Shown here piece after piece: positions 60,864 through 64,000 of a stretch of DNA of 64,000 nt. The DNA comes from Nocardioides marmoriginsengisoli. Lineage in GTDB: Bacteria > Actinomycetota > Actinomycetes > Propionibacteriales > Nocardioidaceae. Position 1 is the stretch's first letter, and each line of letters starts with the position of its first letter. The notes beneath the pieces were generated by a model, which had not been told where the DNA came from, ran no database searches, and saw only the letters and a program-made list of their open reading frames with translations. Location of the stretch: positions 736,089 through 800,088 of the forward strand of contig NZ_RJSE01000003.1 of assembly GCF_003725695.1 (NCBI RefSeq), read 5' to 3'. The position numbers were made by a program, and so were the translations under genes.

Positions 60864-62599
60864 GCGACGCACTCCCGATCGCCGGCGGAAGCGACGTCCG
60901 GCGCTACCTGCGCGGCCTGTTCGGACGGCACCCCCGCGCCATCGGGATCGCGCTGGCCCTGCACGTCCTGGCCGCTGCTGCCGGACTGGCCGCGCCGCGC
61001 CTGCTCGGCCAGCTGGTCGAGGCGGTCCACGACGGCACCTCGGTGGACCACGTCGACCGGGTCGCGCTGGCGCTGGCCGGCTTCCTGGTCGTCCAGACCG
61101 TGCTGACCCGCTACGCCCGCTACCGCTCCCAGGTGTTCGGTGAGCAGATCCTCGCCGAGCTGCGCGAGGACTTCGTCGACAACACCCTGAACCTGCCGAT
61201 CGGCACCGTCGAGAACGCCGGCAGCGGCGACCTGCTCACCCGGACCTCCCGCGACGTCGAGCAGCTCGGCTGGTCGGTGCGCTGGGCGATCCCGGAGTGG
61301 CTGATCGCAGTGATCACCGCCGTGATGACCCTGATCGGTGCCGTCCTGGTCGGCTGGTGGGTGCTGCTGCCCTGCCTGCTCGGGGTGCCGCCGCTGGTGA
61401 TCGCGCTGCGCTGGTACCTGGCCCGGGCGAAGGACGGGTACCTCTGGGAGGGCGAGACCTACTCGACCATCAACGCCTCGCTGACCGAGACCGTCGAGGG
61501 CGCCCGCACCGTCGAGGCGCTCGGGCTCCAGCAGGCCCGGATCGACCGGGTCGATGACGACATCACGGAGTCCTACCGGGCCGAGCGGTACACGCTCTCG
61601 CTGCGGACGATCTTCTTCCCCACCGTCGAGACCGCCTACCTGATCCCGACGGTGGCCACGCTGCTGCTCGGCGGCTGGCTCTACCTGCGCGGCGACGCCA
61701 GCCTGGGTGAGGTGACGGCGGCGACGCTGTACGTGCAGGCCCTGATCGACCCGGTGGACCGGATGATCTCGATCCTCGACGAGCTCCAGGTCGGCGGCGC
61801 CTCGCTGGCACGGCTGCTCGGCGTCGCGCAGGTCCCCGAGGACCGGGTCGCGACCGGACGCCAGCCGGTCGACGAGAAGATCGACGCCGCCGACGTGCGG
61901 TTCAGCTACGTCGAGGGACGCGACGTCCTGCACGGCGTCGACCTGTCGGTCGGGATCGGCGAGCGGATCGCGATGGTCGGACCCTCCGGCGCCGGCAAGT
62001 CCACGCTGGGCCGGCTGCTCGCCGGGATCCATCCGCCGCGCACCGGCTCGGTCACCGTCGGCGACGTCGGACTCACCGAGCTGCCGCTCTCCGAGCTCCG
62101 CGGCCACGTCGCGCTGGTCACCCAGGAGCACCACGTCTTCGTCGGCACGATCCGCGACAACCTCGCGCTCGCCGTGGACGAGGCCGCCACCGACGCCCGC
62201 CTGCTGGAGGCGCTGGACTCGGTCGACGCGGGCGACTGGGTGCGCGCCCTTCCGCAGGGCCTGCTGACCAAGGTCGGCTCCGGAGGGCTGGAGCTCTCCC
62301 CGGCGCAGGCGCAGCAGCTCGCGCTGGCCCGGTTGGTGCTCGCCGATCCGCACACCCTGGTGCTCGACGAGGCGACCTCGCTGATCGACCCGCGGGCAGC
62401 CCGGCACCTGGAGCGGTCCCTGGCCGCCGTACTGGAGGGGCGGACGGTGATCGCGATCGCGCACCGGCTCTTCTCGGCGCACGACGCCGACCGGGTCGCG
62501 GTGGTCGAGGACGGCCGGATCACCGAGTTCGGGTCGCACCACGAGCTGGTCGCGGCGGACGGGTCGTATGCCGACCTATGGAAGAGCTGGAACTCGTAG
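60860..62599 (+). CDS. ABC exporter half-transporter, catalytic partner
   Basis: 579 residues: six-helix domain then ATPase. Walker A GPSGAGKST (about 374-382), Q-loop LVTQEHH, Walker B VLDEATS and switch His in AIAHRLF are canonical. The signature is degenerate: ELSPAQAQQLALARL (about 478) instead of LSGGQ. Paired with the upstream half-transporter it forms a heterodimer with one complete and one dead ATP site. Related heterodimeric exporters (e.g. BmrCD/TM287-288 type) have only partial degeneracy. Substrate unknown; the next genes concern F420-type oxidation. Confidence 0.92.
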   Translation: MSDALPIAGGSDVRRYLRGLFGRHPRAIGIALALHVLAAAAGLAAPRLLGQLVEAVHDGTSVDHVDRVALALAGFLVVQTVLTRYARYRSQVFGEQILAELREDFVDNTLNLPIGTVENAGSGDLLTRTSRDVEQLGWSVRWAIPEWLIAVITAVMTLIGAVLVGWWVLLPCLLGVPPLVIALRWYLARAKDGYLWEGETYSTINASLTETVEGARTVEALGLQQARIDRVDDDITESYRAERYTLSLRTIFFPTVETAYLIPTVATLLLGGWLYLRGDASLGEVTAATLYVQALIDPVDRMISILDELQVGGASLARLLGVAQVPEDRVATGRQPVDEKIDAADVRFSYVEGRDVLHGVDLSVGIGERIAMVGPSGAGKSTLGRLLAGIHPPRTGSVTVGDVGLTELPLSELRGHVALVTQEHHVFVGTIRDNLALAVDEAATDARLLEALDSVDAGDWVRALPQGLLTKVGSGGLELSPAQAQQLALARLVLADPHTLVLDEATSLIDPRAARHLERSLAAVLEGRTVIAIAHRLFSAHDADRVAVVEDGRITEFGSHHELVAADGSYADLWKSWNS

Positions 62600-62606
62600 C
62601 TCACGG

Positions 62607-62620
62607 TAGAACTGGTTCTA
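62607..62620. promoter_or_regulatory. KstR-like palindrome TAGAACTGGTTCTA
   Basis: A perfect 14-base palindrome matches the TnnAACnnGTTnnA operator reported for the sterol regulator KstR of mycobacteria. It lies just after the ABC stop codon and about 100 bases before the LLM oxidoreductase ATG. It may equally be bound by another TetR protein. Confidence 0.5.
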
Positions 62621-62650
62621 GGGGCCTAGGTCACATCCCCGGATCGTGGC

Positions 62651-62689
62651 GCGAACTACTGTGACAGCACTACTGTCACGGTAGTTCGC
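62651..62689. promoter_or_regulatory. 39-base inverted repeat operator upstream of the LLM gene
   Basis: Arms GCGAACTACTGTGACA and TGTCACGGTAGTTCGC (16 bases, one mismatch) surround a 7-base centre. The inner 19-base palindrome GTGACAGCACTACTGTCAC (62661-62679) matches, on the complement, the site at 46941-46959 in 17 of 19 positions. It ends about 30 bases before the LLM start, overlapping the likely promoter. Confidence 0.65.
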
Positions 62690-62718
62690 CATGCACTCCC
62701 GATCAGAGAAGGCAGCAG

Positions 62719-63765
62719 ATGAAGCTCTCCACGATGTTGATGTACGACGGCAACCCGCGCACCGCGGCCGACCAGGTCGTCGAGCTCGAGAAGGCCGGGC
62801 TGGACACGGTCTGGGTCGCCGAGGCGTACGGCTTCGACTCCCCCACGCTGATGGGCTACCTCGCCGCGAAGACCGAGACGGTCGAGATCGGCTCGGCGAT
62901 CATGAACATCTACTCGCGCACCCCCGGCGCCCTGCTGCAGACGGCGGCCGGCCTGGACAACGTCTCCGGCGGTCGCGCGATCCTCGGCCTCGGCGCCTCC
63001 GGCCCGCAGGTCATCGAGGGCTTCCACGGCGTGCCGTACGCGAAGCCGCTGGCCCGCACCCGCGAGATCGTCGAGATCATCCGCAGCGGCATGCGACGCG
63101 AGCCGCTGCAGGCCGACGGCGAGTTCAAGCTGCCCCTCTCCAAGGAGCAGGGCGGGGTCACCGGGATGGGCAAGCCGCTGAAGCTGCTCACCAAGCCGGA
63201 GCGGGACAGCGTGCCGATCTACATCGCCGCCCTCGGCCCCAAGAACGTCGAGCTGGCTGCCGAGATTGCCGACGGCCTGCTGCCGCACCTCTACTACCCG
63301 GAGAAGATCGGCCAGGTCATGGGTGCGCCGATCGCCGCCGGCACCGCCAAGCGCGACGCCTCCCTCGGCAAGCTCAACATCGTCGCCGGCGGCATGCTCG
63401 CGATCGGCGAGGGCCCGGAGACGAAGGCGCTGCTGGACTTCGCGCGCCCGATCTTCGCCCTGTACGTCGGCGGCATGGGCGCCAAGGGCAAGAACTTCTA
63501 CAACGACCTGGCCTGCGCGTACGGGTACGAGAAGGAAGCCGCCGAGATCCAGGAGCTCTACCTGTCCGGCAAGAAGAAGGAGGCCGAGGCGCTCGTCCCG
63601 ACCGAGTGGCTCGAAGCCGCCAACTTCGTCGGCCCGGCGTCGTACGTCAAGGAGCGGGTCGCGGCGTTCGAGGAGAGCGGCGTGACCAGCCTCAACGTCA
63701 CCCCGGTGGCGCTCGACGGGAACGCTCCCGCCGTCCTGGCCGAGCTGAAGGCCCTGATCAGCTGA
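62719..63765 (+). CDS. LLM-class F420-type oxidoreductase
   Basis: 348 residues. Bacterial luciferase-like TIM barrel with the F420-group features LDTVWVAEAYGFDSPTLMGY, the IMNIYSRTPGALLQTAAGLD segment and RAILGLGASGPQVIEGFHG. Glu/Trp and cis-peptide positions at the barrel mouth fit the LLM-F420 subfamily. It probably uses reduced or oxidised F420; substrate unknown. Two operator-like palindromes lie upstream and a terminator follows, so it is a single-gene transcript. AGAAGG precedes the ATG. Confidence 0.9.
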   Translation: MKLSTMLMYDGNPRTAADQVVELEKAGLDTVWVAEAYGFDSPTLMGYLAAKTETVEIGSAIMNIYSRTPGALLQTAAGLDNVSGGRAILGLGASGPQVIEGFHGVPYAKPLARTREIVEIIRSGMRREPLQADGEFKLPLSKEQGGVTGMGKPLKLLTKPERDSVPIYIAALGPKNVELAAEIADGLLPHLYYPEKIGQVMGAPIAAGTAKRDASLGKLNIVAGGMLAIGEGPETKALLDFARPIFALYVGGMGAKGKNFYNDLACAYGYEKEAAEIQELYLSGKKKEAEALVPTEWLEAANFVGPASYVKERVAAFEESGVTSLNVTPVALDGNAPAVLAELKALIS

Positions 63766-63782
63766 TCCGATCAGCTCGAATC

Positions 63783-63822
63783 ATGCGCGGCCCGGGTCTC
63801 TTCCGAGATCCGGGTCGCGCAT
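63783..63822 (+). terminator. Terminator after the LLM gene
   Basis: ATGCGCGGCCCGGGTCTC and GAGATCCGGGTCGCGCAT form an 18-base stem with two mismatches and a 4-base loop, 17 bases past the stop, followed by TCTCATT. A good factor-independent terminator. Confidence 0.85.
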
Positions 63823-63896
63823 TCTCATTGAGGCATCTATGATTTTTCCTCCCACCCGGTATCAATGAGCCGAGACGGCTGGATAACCTGAGTCTG

Positions 63897-64000
63897 ATGA
63901 ACGTCACTCCCCAGCAAGTACGCCGCGCGCTGGTGCGCGCCGAACGCAGCGCTTCCCTCGACCTCGATGAGGTGGTGGCGTTGTTGTCGGCGCGTGGTGG
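63897..64000 (+). CDS. fbiC: FO synthase (CofG/CofH fusion)-like, 5' end only
   Basis: Only 34 codons are inside the window: MNVTPQQVRRALVRAERSAS then LDLDEVVALLSARG. The pattern RRALxRAxxxxxLDxDEaxxLLxARG is the N-terminus of actinobacterial FbiC, which makes the 5-deazaflavin FO for coenzyme F420. The frame continues past the edge. Its position next to an F420-type LLM enzyme fits. Assignment rests on a short segment. Confidence 0.7.
   Translation, partial: MNVTPQQVRRALVRAERSASLDLDEVVALLSARG

Overview
The window is a high-GC actinobacterial chromosome segment with no phage, plasmid, rRNA, tRNA or CRISPR signal. Base composition, GTG/TTG starts, many 4-nt ATGA/GTGA gene overlaps and several probable leaderless promoters all fit an actinomycete. 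The minus-strand backbone recA-recX ... miaB ... miaA ... dapF ... hflX is the conserved actinobacterial order, interrupted here by inserted cargo. Gene content (DUF3046 beside recA, lhr-nei pair, F420-type enzymes, MmpL-type transporters) suggests a Nocardioides-like member of the Propionibacteriales. The genus is inferred, not proven. No gene-free stretch exceeds 300 bases; the longest is the recA leader at 29050-29335.

Layout. 1-8 kb: end of an MFS transporter, a DinG-type Fe-S helicase, then a minus-strand run hflX / 29-residue hydrophobic mini-ORF / DUF2207 membrane protein / LemA, closed by a perfect 36-base hairpin. 7.5-13 kb: SDR dehydrogenase, an HxlR regulator divergent from a DHA2-type MFS pump plus thioesterase, dapF, and a MocR regulator divergent from a PPOX flavoprotein. 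14-20 kb: miaA, a secreted Ig-like/carboxypeptidase-regulatory-repeat protein, an orphan MT0933-type antitoxin-like protein, a DUF4242 protein with an AraC regulator, and miaB. 20-29 kb: a DUF222/HNH (13E12-type) gene with a perfect SOS box in its promoter, a 999-residue MMPL protein, small enzymes, recX, and recA with its own SOS box. 29-42 kb: MFS transporter, DUF3046, DinB-like, GNAT and YqhA-like proteins, lhr-nei-HNH, a membrane-fused spermidine-synthase-like protein, and an unknown protein followed by a nested inverted-repeat element.

42-46 kb is an envelope-stress-like island: a NarL/LiaR response regulator and a PspC-histidine kinase, divergent from three genes of which two encode PspC domains. 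46-55 kb is an acyl-CoA/lipid catabolic block: MerR regulator, LCAD-type acyl-CoA dehydrogenase, MpaB/DUF2236 oxygenase, second acyl-CoA dehydrogenase, acyl-CoA ligase, aldehyde dehydrogenase, second MpaB/DUF2236 protein. 55-64 kb: GDPD phosphodiesterase, YbaK deacylase-like protein, MMPL transporter, a heterodimeric ABC exporter whose two ATPase domains are degenerate in complementary ways, an F420-type LLM oxidoreductase, and the first codons of an FO synthase (fbiC)-like gene.

The most notable regulatory signals are (i) matching SOS-box/-10 architectures at recA and the HNH gene, (ii) a 19-bp palindrome shared (17/19) between the MerR-acd region and the LLM gene 16 kb away, accompanied there by a KstR-like palindrome, and (iii) back-to-back leaderless promoters whose -35 elements form one palindrome between the HxlR gene and its efflux pump.
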